From Symsagittifera roscoffensis (Eukaryota; Xenacoelomorpha; Acoela; Convolutidae), in contig NC_087062.1 in NCBI RefSeq assembly GCF_963678635.1, positions 17,655,789 through 17,719,788 on the forward strand: a DNA stretch of 64,000 nucleotides, written 5' to 3'. The notes under the pieces are model-generated. The model was not told the origin of the DNA. It searched no databases and saw only the letters and a list, made by a program, of their open reading frames with translations. The translations under genes were made by a program, and so were the position numbers. Shown piece by piece: positions 10,168 to 21,133 of this stretch; the stretch's first letter is position 1; each line of letters starts with the position of its first letter.

Positions 10168-11640
10168 ACGCCGCAGAGTCACTCCAAATGACGATGAATC
10201 CATATTTAATGGGAGGATCGTCAATAACATCCAATAAACCATTAATGGTATTCACAGGAATAGACCCTGAATACTCAGTAGAAGATTACCTAAATGCAGT
10301 CAGAGCAAATTTAATTTTAAATATAGGACCCGAATCAATTAATACGCCACTCCATCAAAATTGGATACATAGACGCACAGCGTTAATACAAACAACACTA
10401 GATGGCGCAGCCCAAAAATGGTTTTCAGTAGTACCTATAGACATAAAATCAGATTGGAAAAGATTCACACAAGAATTTTCAAAAGTGTTTGATTTTGAAA
10501 GAAACAAACAACATCAAAGTGTTTTATGCAACGAAATTCGCAGATTACCAAATGAAACAATTAAACAATTAGCAATTTGAATTGAAACACTAGTTCGAAA
10601 AGCATATTCATTCAATCCACATGATTACGAAAACACAAAAATGACAGAAATTTTAATGATGACCTTAACACCTCAATTAAGGAAAATAGCTATAAAAAAG
10701 AGAGCATCTGATCTTTCCTCAATTCGAGAACCAGATTTAGATTTTAGAAAATTAGTAGATAAACTAGAACAAGCAGAAATCACAATGAAACTTGAAGAAA
10801 CAGAAAATCTAAAACTACAGTATAATAATCGGATCGAAACAAATACTACACGTATAAATAACATACAAGGATCAGATACAGACCTGATTGAAAAAATCAC
10901 TGATATAATAAACATCTATGAAAAGAACCCAAACTTTAAAAGCAAACCATTTTTCAAGAAATGGTGTAATTATTGCCGACGATACAGACACAGTATTGCC
11001 GAATGTAGACAAAAACAACAAAACAATCAGAATAAACCTCAAAAGCACAAAGAACCAAATAAGTCATTCTATCAATATATGAAAAAAGACCAAAACCTAC
11101 CAAACAAGAATATACACAGTAATAATAGCTCTGGAAAACAACTTCCAGGCAACTCAAATTATTCAAGAAATCTATCACCATATAACTCCAGTTATAGAGG
11201 TAGATCGCTCGAACAAAGAAATTCACGAAAATTCTCACAAAATAGATATAGTCGATCGAATAGCCAAAATAACCAAAAAAGAAATAACTATTCACGATCG
11301 AATTCAAACACAACAGAATTTATTTCTGCATCCAACTCCCATTCAAACTCAAGGAATAGACACTATTCCAACAATAGATCACGAAATTCATCATACAACA
11401 GAAAAAAAAACTATTCAAACAATGGGAATAGAAGTTATTCCAACAATCGAAATCAGAACTATCCAAACAACAGATCAAGGAGTAACTCATATAATAGATC
11501 AAATTATTAAAGCTCAAATGATAACTATCATAACAGATCACAAAATAATTCACAAAACGGAAACTCGAGATACAGAACAACAATAGATACAGAAACTATT
11601 CCCAGTCACCCCATAGGAATAATAACCGTTACCCGATTCT
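10154..11640 (+). pseudogene. gag capsid-nucleocapsid part
   Basis: Frame 3, open from about 10154 (ATG 10188) to TAA 11508-11510 with one in-frame TGA at 10578-10580. The first half matches the retrotransposon gag layout: a helical region with WFSV and a WKRFTQEF segment like those of Ty3/gypsy capsids. A zinc knuckle C-x2-C-x4-H-x4-C follows at about 10965-11006, which would bind genomic RNA. The C-terminal ~120 residues are an extreme Asn/Ser/Arg/Tyr-rich basic tail built of imperfect short repeats. Beyond 11510 the same tail continues to about 11640 through a stop and frameshifts before the protease frame. Confidence 0.7.
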
Positions 11641-11691
11641 GAACATCGTTACAGAAGTAACACACCACAGCATCAAAGACAAATCAATCAA

Positions 11692-12487
11692 GTGCAAACA
11701 AATGAAGAAACAACTTCAGACCCCCCAGGTATTGATAACACAGAAAATAATGAATTACAATTAAACCACATTAATTGTGAATCAACAGATACTGAAAGTG
11801 ATACAGATAATACCATCTCAGTAAATATGATAACAGTCGAAAACGACTATGAACCTATCATATATGAACAACCCTTTAGTTCACCTAAATACGAAAATCA
11901 ATTGGAACTTCTTCATAATCATTACACTAGACCCATTAATATTAAAACACGAACTACACAAGAAGTAAACGAAATTGACACTGTGTTTGAACCTGATAAA
12001 AAAAGAAGAAGTACAATGCTCAAACACAAAACATATTTATCAAAACATACAAAAAGAACAACCAAGAGAAAAAATTTGGACAATCCCATTTCTCTTAGAG
12101 AGTCCAAGAAAAAAAAAATTTCAACCACCGGATCTTGAAATTGATTTTTTAATCGACTCAGGAGCAGAATCAAATATCATTAACATTCCCACATGGAATG
12201 AAATCAAAACACTGCATTCGAATTTCAAACCTCTTGAAACATCTAGTAAATTAGCAACAGCACAAGGTTCAACATTAGTAAATTATGGAAAAATCCAGCT
12301 ATTCCTTGTTCCCACGAGAACAATGGAACAAAACAAGTTCATCAGTATGACAAAAGTCAAAATAAACAACAACTTTTCATGTCAGATTTCGAATTTAAAC
12401 TATTCACAAATTTTTCAAAATTACAATCTCAGCCATAAAATACTTGAAAAACACAAATTCCGATATTATTTCACCACACGTGTATAA
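11692..12487 (+). pseudogene. Retropepsin-like protease segment
   Basis: Frame 1 (11692-12138) encodes an acidic Asn/Glu/Thr-rich linker. It is overlapped by frame 2 (11975-12487), which carries a retropepsin active site: a hydrophobic strand, then DSGAES at about 12154-12171. The two frames overlap by 164 bp and the meaningful reading passes from one to the other, so a frameshift lies inside the overlap. The family acts as a dimer that cuts Gag-Pol. The sequence after about 12340 joins RT abruptly, which suggests an internal deletion between protease and RT. Confidence 0.65.
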
Positions 12488-13568
12488 TGATACACCATAT
12501 AAAATAACATTACCGTTAGGACTATTAGGATATTGTGAAACGAATGCTACAACTTCACCTATAAATGAAGTAGCATATCGAGTAAATAATATATTACAGC
12601 TATTAGATATTTGTCAATCAACAATTCTTGACGAAGAATTATCCATATATAATATAATAAGTAATGAAAAAAGAAATACAGATTACTTCACAAAAACACC
12701 ATATTTTAAACCAACATTTATTATAACAAATTATACTGAAGAACAACAAAAATTTTTAACAAGGTTTAATTTTCAACATTCACAAATAACGCAAAGTGAA
12801 TTTGACAAATTAGCTAAGCAACTGATAAAATATTCAACAGTCTATGCAACATCAAAATTTGACGTTGGAAAAATTAGTTCATCACTACACCTTCAATTAA
12901 AATTTGACGCAATTTTCAAAAAACAAAAAGCAAGTAAAGTACCGATTCACTTACAAGACAAGGTAAATAGCTTACTTGATATTTTAGAACAAAACGAAAT
13001 TATATCACCAGTAAATAAAGAAGAACAACCAAAAGGTAATACCTTCATCGACCCTGCTATCATTCTAGCAAAAGATGAATCACTAAAAATCCTTTTAGAC
13101 GCTAGATATCTCAGTTCACTAATTGACGAATCAAAATGTAATTGGCCCATTGAACCAATACAAGTTATCTCAACAATGATAAATGGTAAATATTTCACAA
13201 CCGCGGATATGAATAGTGCTTATAATCAAATGCCACTAGATGAACAATCACGACGTTTAACACAATTTGTTATTGGAAATCAACAATATGAATTCAATCG
13301 CTTATTCTATGGAATATCCATAGGACCAGCAGCTTTTTCAGCTTTTATGAGTAAAATTTTTAGACCACTAATACTCAAGAAAAGTGTAATCACATACTTA
13401 GATGATGTTTTAATGCAATCACAAACTAAAGAAGAAATGTTTACAGTCTTAGAACTGTATCATAAAATACTTCAGAACAAAAATCTGAAGGCAGCTCCCG
13501 ATAAATCACACTTCTTTCTAACACGCGTTAGAACGAAACACTATCACTCCATTAAAATCACGCATTGA
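12444..13568 (+). pseudogene. Reverse transcriptase domain
   Basis: Frame 3, open for 374 codons with no ATG at its left end (it begins inside the polyprotein). RT hallmarks in order: the VPIHLQDKV entry segment, LDARYLSS-type motif (about 13097-13120), FTTADMNSAYNQMPL (fingers/palm, first catalytic Asp at about 13207), a YGISIGPAAFSAFM segment, and the catalytic YLDD at 13395-13406. It copies RNA into DNA in the family. The catalytic core is intact; the frame is lost at about 13530, entering the connection domain. Confidence 0.85.
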
Positions 13569-14412
13569 TGCAATTCAAAAACTTCAACCAACTACAAATA
13601 AAAAGAAAATCCAAGAATTCCTTGGATTGTTGAATTTCTTAAGTAAATATGTTTACAAAATGCTATTGTACTTGAGACCTTTTTATAACATCCTCAGACA
13701 ACAAAATGATTTTGAATGGACCACTGATATCAAACACGATTTGAAGAAATCAAAAAAACTTTTGACAGAACAATTTTCAAACTAAATTCCAGATCCAAAC
13801 TAACCATTCTATGCAATGTGCGATGCCTCAAACTTTGGCATTGGCGCAGCATTATTACAATCACATAGTGGAATCTTATATGAGCAAATTCACGATTATT
13901 CACACAAGCCAAGCTACGACTCTCTACTCGAATGAGAGAATGTACAGCTATAAAATACACACTTACAGAATACGAATTTCTGATACTTCAATCAAAACAC
14001 CCAACAGCGTTATTTACAGATCATAAACCAATTATATTTCTTTTCACACAAAAATCAAATCCTAATCATAGAGTTTATAGATTTCAATTAATTTTTAATG
14101 AAATTCCCAAACTTACATATAGTTTGGACAACAGGAAAAAACCTTGCATTACCAGATACTTTAAGTAGAAATACGCCACCAGAACTACTTACACGAAAAA
14201 CTAGAGATGAAATACCAAAAAAAATCAAATTCTATCTCGCAAAAGATGAAACATCACCCCGATTAGAATGCAAATACGCAGTAAAAACTGACATTGATCA
14301 ATCACAATTAAATAATCTACAACATTTTTCACTCTACCTAGATTGCCAAAATAATCACTATGAAGTTGATTTATTAGGTACATCTACCTTTAAACCAATT
14401 CCATACTCATAA
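13569..14412 (+). pseudogene. RNase H and connection region, multiply frameshifted
   Basis: Pieces in all three forward frames add up to an RT connection plus RNase H. A thumb-like IQEFLGLLNFLSKYV is at about 13609-13653, CDASNFGIGAALLQS (first RNase H Asp) at about 13819-13863, and FTDHKPIIFLF at 14010-14045. A segment typical of the region before integrase (LALPDTLSRN) is at about 14143-14172. At least four indels and several stops. This is a dead copy. Confidence 0.65.
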
Positions 14413-14496
14413 TGGATAAAAAATAATACTCAACAAAAGAAAATAAAACAACAACCGTATAAAAGAGACCTTTTTCCATTAATTGAAAAAGGAAAT

Positions 14497-15744
14497 TTGA
14501 CCGATAAAATGAACTTATCAGGACCACAAACTAATGATTCAAAATACACAATAAATCACGTTTTTAACCTCCATGACCCACTTGACACAATTCCCCTATC
14601 AAAACTAGAAATTGATAATGTTTTTCTCCCACCAACAGAAAAAATTACACTTGAACTTTTAAAACAATACCAAAAATTTGACACAGTAATTAGACAACTC
14701 AAATCATGGCACAAAAATAAAACAAATCCAGCAAAAGCTGATACCACTATTTTAGGAAACAAAACACTTCTCCAATTTTTCCGAAAATTTAATAACACAA
14801 CAATCAATGAAAATACATATCTTTTAGAATATCAATTAGACGATTCTGAAACTCCCTGTCTCCCCTTAAGTATGATACTGATAGCATTTAACATCTCCCA
14901 TACACAAAATACAAAAGGACACTCAGGATCAGAAAAGACATACTCCAACTTCACACAAAATTTTTATTTTTCAAATGCCCCAATTTAGATAAAAGTATTA
15001 TGCAATGAATGGTTGTATAATATGTCAATTGAACAAACCTTATCCAAATCAAAAGAAATAGCACAGAAACAAGATTTTAAAGGACAAAGTTTAAATTTCA
15101 ACCATAGAATTTCATTCGACACAAAAGGACCAATTTCACCATCCTCCGAAGGAAATTCCTACATTATGATCATTGTTGATGCATTCACGCAATATGTAGC
15201 ACTCAACCCAGTACCATATTGTAATGCTTATTATGCTTACACAACACTTTACGAGCACTGGATAGCTAAAATCGGATTACCCGAAATCCTAGTTACAGAC
15301 AACGGTACAGAATTTATTAATAATGAAGTAATCACACTATGCCACTTATACAACATTAAACATAAACCACGTATATCTCATGCACCTTGGACAAACAGTT
15401 TAGTCGAAGGTATGAACTGTTCATTACAAGAATATCTTAGATGTATCAATAATGGAAATGATACACGATACACAGAATGGTCAGCAAATGTAAAATTATT
15501 TCCCTTAGCATATAATTCACAAATTACGACAACTTTAGGAATGTCGCCATATGAAATGGTTTTTAATCAAAAACCAAGAAAACTAAATATGTTCACAGCA
15601 AACTTTCATAAAAATGCACAAGGTTCTTGCCAACCAAATAAAGACTCAGTTTGTTATAACCTACCCAATTTTGCCAATCTGGAGGGGTACCTTTACACAC
15701 GCATGATGAAGATCATTATCGTCACCCACAAAATCTCAAATTAG
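14497..15744 (+). pseudogene. Integrase
   Basis: Frame 1, open except for a TAG at about 14986-14988. The zinc-binding N-domain has its two His (HTQNTKGH, about 14899-14922), but its Cys pair falls in another frame near 15003-15024, so an indel lies there. The catalytic core has the DDE triad: Asp in SFDTKG (about 15115), Asp in VTDNGTEF (about 15295), and Glu in SLVEGMN (about 15403). Known role: joining the DNA copy to the host genome. The frame is lost after about 15690. Confidence 0.8.
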
Positions 15745-16211
15745 CCATCGGCACACATACCGAATGGATTTTAGATAGAGATAAAAAGCACAATGAAATC
15801 TACCAAAAAAGTAACAAAGAATTTGTTACAAAGGCAAAACATTAACAGCCAAATTAATTCACGTTTTATGCCAGCCACATATTTAATAATTGAAACATTT
15901 GTCTAAATACCTAATTTTAATACACAAAAAGGAATCTCCAAAAAATTACAACCACTCCGAAAAGGACCATACCAAACTATTGCCAAACCCACTGAAGTAA
16001 CATACAAACTCACAGATTCAACTAAAAAAGAAATTGTTCAACATCATAACAATTTATTACCTTACTACCCGAAAGAAAACGCATTACGCGAATTAACTCA
16101 ATTATATTCCTTTACAGGCTTAAAAATTATTCAAAACAATACATATACAGACCAAGAAACAAACGTACATGACGACACTCACCATAAACAAAATCAAAAC
16201 GTAAACTCATA
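15745..16211 (+). pseudogene. Integrase C-terminal tail with GPY motif
   Basis: After frame breaks, the stretch 15930-16211 reads as a continuous C-terminal integrase domain: LRKGPYQTI (the GPY/F module of Ty3/gypsy integrases, about 15955-15981), a YKLTD strand, then a polar tail ending at TAA 16209-16211. Confidence 0.6.
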
Positions 16212-17000
16212 AACTCATAAGAATGTAAAAACACCAGACCCAAAAATGCCTTAAAAAGAAAGAAAAAACAGGAAAATGATAAAAAAAATCTTACCACAAG
16301 AACAAATAGAAAAATCAGAACAAAGCAAATCATCACGACTTAGAAATAAACCACGTAAAAACAACAAAACATTCATCCCACAATCTAAAATATTAAAGAA
16401 AATTGAATTTCAAAAGCAACTTTAATTTTAAAGTCAATAATTTTGAAATTTCACATTTTCAAGACAACATGCTGAAACATACGCCACAATTCTAGTTCAA
16501 ATTCAGCCAATAGGATTCACTCAAATTCGTCACCTTCAATATCTCTAACACAAACCTACTAGCCGATAGATATTAATCTCCAGGCATATCTATAATTATA
16601 ATTTTACAACCTCCAGGTCAATAATAAGCAACTTGCTAAAACTCGACAACTAAAATAAACACCACCATAATATTACAACCCTCCCCTATCTAATAACGCA
16701 AAGATCAACAATACTTTCCCAACTTAGACCTCAAAAACCCTCCAACCAAAAATGGCAAATTAGCCTGAAGTAAAAAAGGACCATAGTCATTTGGCCTAAA
16801 GTACAAATATTTCAAAAATACCCCATATTACCCAACAAGTAAAAACAAAGCAAAGAAGACCTCCCGAGGACCATAAAATTAGCCTGCAACATTTTTTCAC
16901 AAAACTCAACCACTTGTCAAAAAATCAATAAATAATCCGACCACACTTGAATTTCGCCCCAGAAGTTCAAAAAATATTCGACGAACGAATCATTCCTTAA
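16212..17000 (+). other. Noncoding spacer between pol and downstream ORFs
   Basis: A-rich, with many stops in all forward frames. A splice acceptor or leader for the downstream env-type transcripts would be expected here. I see no site I can call with confidence. Confidence 0.3.
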
Positions 17001-17429
17001 ATGCTTCTCTCTTTAACAATCGATACTTTAAAAAACATAATCATAAACCTTTTCGTAAAATTTTTCATTCTATTTAAACTTTCGCTTATATTTTTTATTG
17101 AAACTTTTGAAGCCCTAATAATCTTTTTAATAATTTTTTGCAATATTTTTTTAATTTTCTACTCCCTATTTGAAATGTATCTTCAACTTTCCCAAATCAT
17201 TGACCACATTCACAGGTACGATAATTCAAAGACTATTGAATTGATACGAACAATTTTTAGAAGAGCAGATATTTTTTTACTATTCGTAATTTTCCTCACA
17301 CTTTTATCATCCCTAATTATGACAATGTGCAAATGTGTAAAAAAGGCAAAAGTCACATTCGCCTTAGCAATAATCCTTTTAATTCTTTTCATCGAAGAAT
17401 ATTATAACAAAAATAAATCTTCTCACTAA
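17001..17429 (+). CDS. Intact 142-aa multi-pass membrane protein within the retroelement
   Basis: ATG 17001 to TAA 17427-17429, no interruption, in a region where nearly every other ORF is broken. The protein is extremely hydrophobic (Leu, Ile and Phe), with about three or four predicted membrane spans: two closely spaced spans at residues ~15-60, one at ~91-110 and one at ~120-132. A short polar loop (~70-90) and a basic KCVKKAK motif lie between the last spans. It sits between pol and the Pro-rich ORF on the same strand, so I regard it as an accessory gene of the element. I recognise no family. It could be a viroporin-like or chaperone protein, but that is speculation. Confidence 0.55.
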   Translation: MLLSLTIDTLKNIIINLFVKFFILFKLSLIFFIETFEALIIFLIIFCNIFLIFYSLFEMYLQLSQIIDHIHRYDNSKTIELIRTIFRRADIFLLFVIFLTLLSSLIMTMCKCVKKAKVTFALAIILLILFIEEYYNKNKSSH

Positions 17430-17577
17430 GAAACAGATTAATCGGACACATTTCCAAAATTGCTAAGCAACCACCACAAAAATAGTCTTCACCGACATCT
17501 TCCCAAGAAAACCCAATCATACTCACAACTACCCAAAACCCCCAAACATCGACAAGAATTTCTTTTCAAGATAACCC

Positions 17578-18519
17578 GTGCACTTCCGAAGAACGACACG
17601 CCCGCTTATCCGAGAACCGGTTCAGCGACAAGCATCCCTAAGTGAACCAACATATGTTTTGTACCCCACATTACAACAAGATGTAAATCGACTAAGGCAT
17701 ATTAGTCAAAATCAAAATACAGTTGAAGTCAATAGACAAATTATACACCCAAGACGAAATAGAAATTTTCAAACTCCCAGAGTTATTTTTAACATACCTC
17801 AATCCCCAACACCATCAATCTCAGAAGTCTCTAGTAATACATTACCAGACACTCCTACGCTCACTTCACAACAAAACACACCAAATCTCCCTTCAGACTA
17901 TCAAGGTTCAACACCAACATCCGAAAAAATCCGTGAAAATCCTTTTAACCCCCCCAACACCACCAAACGACTACCATATTGGACAACACAACCTTACTCA
18001 CAAGGAGAACCAAGTTTAGTAAATGAACCAATAGATATTTCCTCAGATTATCATCCCTACCAGAAACATTATCACTCCCCTCGACACCATCAATAAGTCA
18101 AATATCACCATCATTTTTCCCCCTAAATTTTCCAAATAACCTCGACGCTTGATACAGAGAACAATCAACGAATATACCCCCACGATTAGATTGGAACACA
18201 TTCGTAGCACCTCCCCCATTATTTGGACAATATCACGAGAGCCACCGACTCCACAGTTGGGCACTCAAAAGATTACAATATAGACAAGATATCCACGAAG
18301 ATATTCGACAACATAACGTTCAAATACTCCAACAAAACAGTCTTCAATTAAAGTTTGAAATAACAGTCAAACTTAATAATATTGTAGAACACCCCTATTC
18401 ATTAAGTCCACAAAACATAACAGCTCAATCGCTACCACCACCATTTATAACAATTGAAATAATATATAAATACGATAGATATACAAAAAAACACAATTGG
18501 ATACATGTCATTTTATAAC
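17578..18519 (+). pseudogene. Pro/Ser/Thr-rich ORF with a folded C-terminus (accessory)
   Basis: Frame 1 is open 17578-18096 (172 codons, Pro/Thr/Ser/Gln-rich, probably disordered). From about 18045 the meaningful reading passes to frame 3, which is open to TAA 18517-18519 except for a TGA at 18150-18152 in what looks like a former Trp codon. The ~120-codon C-terminal part has no Met. It looks globular, with Trp, His and Tyr residues and a VKLNNIVEHPYSL stretch. About 310 codons in all with one frameshift and one stop. No family recognised. Its position directly before env suggests a leader or accessory protein. Confidence 0.4.
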
Positions 18520-18542
18520 CCATACTCCGGATTATCATACAC

Positions 18543-20823
18543 ATGTATATTCTAAAAATTTTAACATTTCAACACATCCTTTTTCTAAAATTGTCCGACC
18601 AAAACACAAACTCATCTCCTCGCTCAGGGCCTCAGGATTTATTAGTAACACACTATGATTGTGAAAACGAACAAAAAACACTACACAAGTATGCAATAAA
18701 TCAAGTAACTTAATGCGAAACAGAACCACAAGCTATAGAAACTACAAACGTAATAGCAACATTGTATTCAAAAGCCCGAGCAACAACAATCACAGGATAT
18801 AAGTTTACAGCAACATTTTCCGAAAAGAAAGTACATTGTTCAGAAGTCTCCAACGGAAATAAAAACCGACTTGATCACGAATCATTTTACCAGAGTAACA
18901 TAGAAAGACTTTTACATCTAAACCCCGACGATTGTAAAAATGAATTACTCAGATTAAATCTAACAAGAAATAAAAACACAGACAGAAAAATAGTAAATTT
19001 TGGAGTCTTTGCCAATTCTGTACATCAAGCAGAACTTGAACGATATCAAGGACATGTTCAATTAGACAAAAAATACCCATATAATGGCGCACACGGACGA
19101 TTAACTTATGACATACACGATAAACACTGCATACCACACATTGGAATAAATAATCCCTCAAACTGCAAAGCAGACACAATAAAAAAAAAGGATATCAAGA
19201 AATAATGTTTTTGATTGGAAAATACAAGTTGAAAAAATACAACTCACCCGAGATTTAACTGATAACACCATGATCTATTAAGGAATTAGATTGCCATGTA
19301 AAAATGATCAAGGTTATTGTGACCCTACAACAAGAACCGAAGCAACAATTGTTTGGTTTCCCAAAGATACATGCACAATATTTCAAGTAGCAAAAATACA
19401 CGCTCGAATGATAAAATTTCATGAAAAATTTTTTATTGAATCAATTCCGTACGAACAAGTGAACCCGTCTCACAAACGAAGCAATGTTTTCATAAACATT
19501 CATGATATAGAAAATAAATTGACACGTTTTCAAGTCTATCACGAAACAGAATTTGCATCTAAATATCGCAATCCACTTTATAAAACACAATACTCTGAAA
19601 TACTTGTCGAATACGAAAAAGTTTTCGACATAACCACTGGAAAAAAAACAGTTGACCCTCACGCAACAAGTCACCCTATTAACGGAGGCACATCATACTT
19701 TGTGAACTTTTATAAGAGCACAGGTCACCCTGGTGGAAAACTAAAACCATATGATAGTAAAACCACGTTTACAAGAATTGTCACTAATGAATAGCACCTA
19801 TTTTAAAAATTTACATTATGATATTTACTTAGATATGAATTAGGATACACAATTTGTAGAATTTTTCAAGAAAAGAAACACTTCATCAACTATGCAAATT
19901 AGAAAGAACACAAATCTTACAACCACTCGCATTAGCAGTACTAGAAATACCCTACGCAGGATATTTATTATCTGGAAATAGATCAAACTTTCTTGATTAC
20001 GAAGGAAACATTTTATGGTTTTATACTTGCACCAAAAAAGTATCACCATTATATGTTTTTGAAGATAAATGTTGTTATAAAAGAATCCCCATATTCTACA
20101 AAATTAAAGTACATTTTGTCGATACACTTTCAAGACGAACATATTTTTGGGATACCGCAGTCCCATGTTGATCAGAAAATAGCCACAATGTCGTACAATT
20201 AAACCCTAAAGAAGATAAATACTACCTACTCACACCGTATCCTACATTAATGCAACCACTAAAAAAGTTTTTCACCAGAAAGCATCCGAGCTATCGCTCG
20301 AAACCCAAATATTGATTTACAATCAAATGGAATATATTCTAAATCTGATATACAACATCACATTAGAACACAACAACTTCAAGAATTACTAACACAAATG
20401 AACACAATACAACGACAATCAATCGACCAGAACTTAAGAAAATTTGCCGAAACCGCAGGATTTGCAGACATTTATACACAAGACTACAGCGGATATTCTA
20501 AGGATATTAAAGATTACATATATTTAAACGGTGAAAAATACAGACCACAAGATATTTCACCCATAAAAATTTTCAGTTTTGTAACCTTAAAAAACGAAAT
20601 TCTCGCCTTTCTAGGATGGCCCTAATACATGTTAGAAAGATTAACTATCTTATACGCTATGTTTAGTTTTATAGGATTTCTTTTCTCACTGTTAAAAAAA
20701 ATCTATGACACATGCGCTATACACACACAAGTAAACCGCCAAGCAAGTGTAGCACGTATAATATTTGCAGGATTTTTTGGAATTTTCTCATCATCAATCA
20801 ATAAAAAACTTCTAGATGCTTAA
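18543..20823 (+). pseudogene. Envelope-like glycoprotein (broken)
   Basis: The start is ATG 18543, after which frame 3 runs to TAA 19203-19205 with one TAA at 18711-18713. The N-terminus is hydrophobic, like a weak signal peptide, and the ectodomain has several Cys. Frame 1 continues it at 19291-19794. 19795-20280 is scrambled by frameshifts. From about 20284 frame 1 carries a Gln/Leu heptad-like helix, and after a single TAA (20623-20625) a membrane span (about 20640-20700) and a second hydrophobic stretch (about 20755-20800) before the stop at 20821-20823. The layout of signal, Cys-rich surface part, helical stalk and C-terminal anchor is that of a retroviral-type Env. I cannot assign the fusion class. 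It cannot be made as one protein. Confidence 0.55.
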
Positions 20824-21133
20824 ATAAAAGAATATAATACAAAAATATCCACAAGACCAAACACATATGACGAAGAACATAATAATGTAGATACAACACC
20901 TACAGCACCACAGATACCACCCTGCCACAAAACCATCCATTATCATTAGTTGCCCGAAATTTTCGAAACCTAGCAATCACAAATAATCCAAATTTCAGAA
21001 CAAATACAACACAAAGTCCCATCCAACACATAATGACACGTCATTCACAAAATGATAATACATATGAACAATTTATCAAACAACCTCATACCAACGCTTT
21101 TCAGTCTCAAAATAATCATTTTTTTAGCCCACG

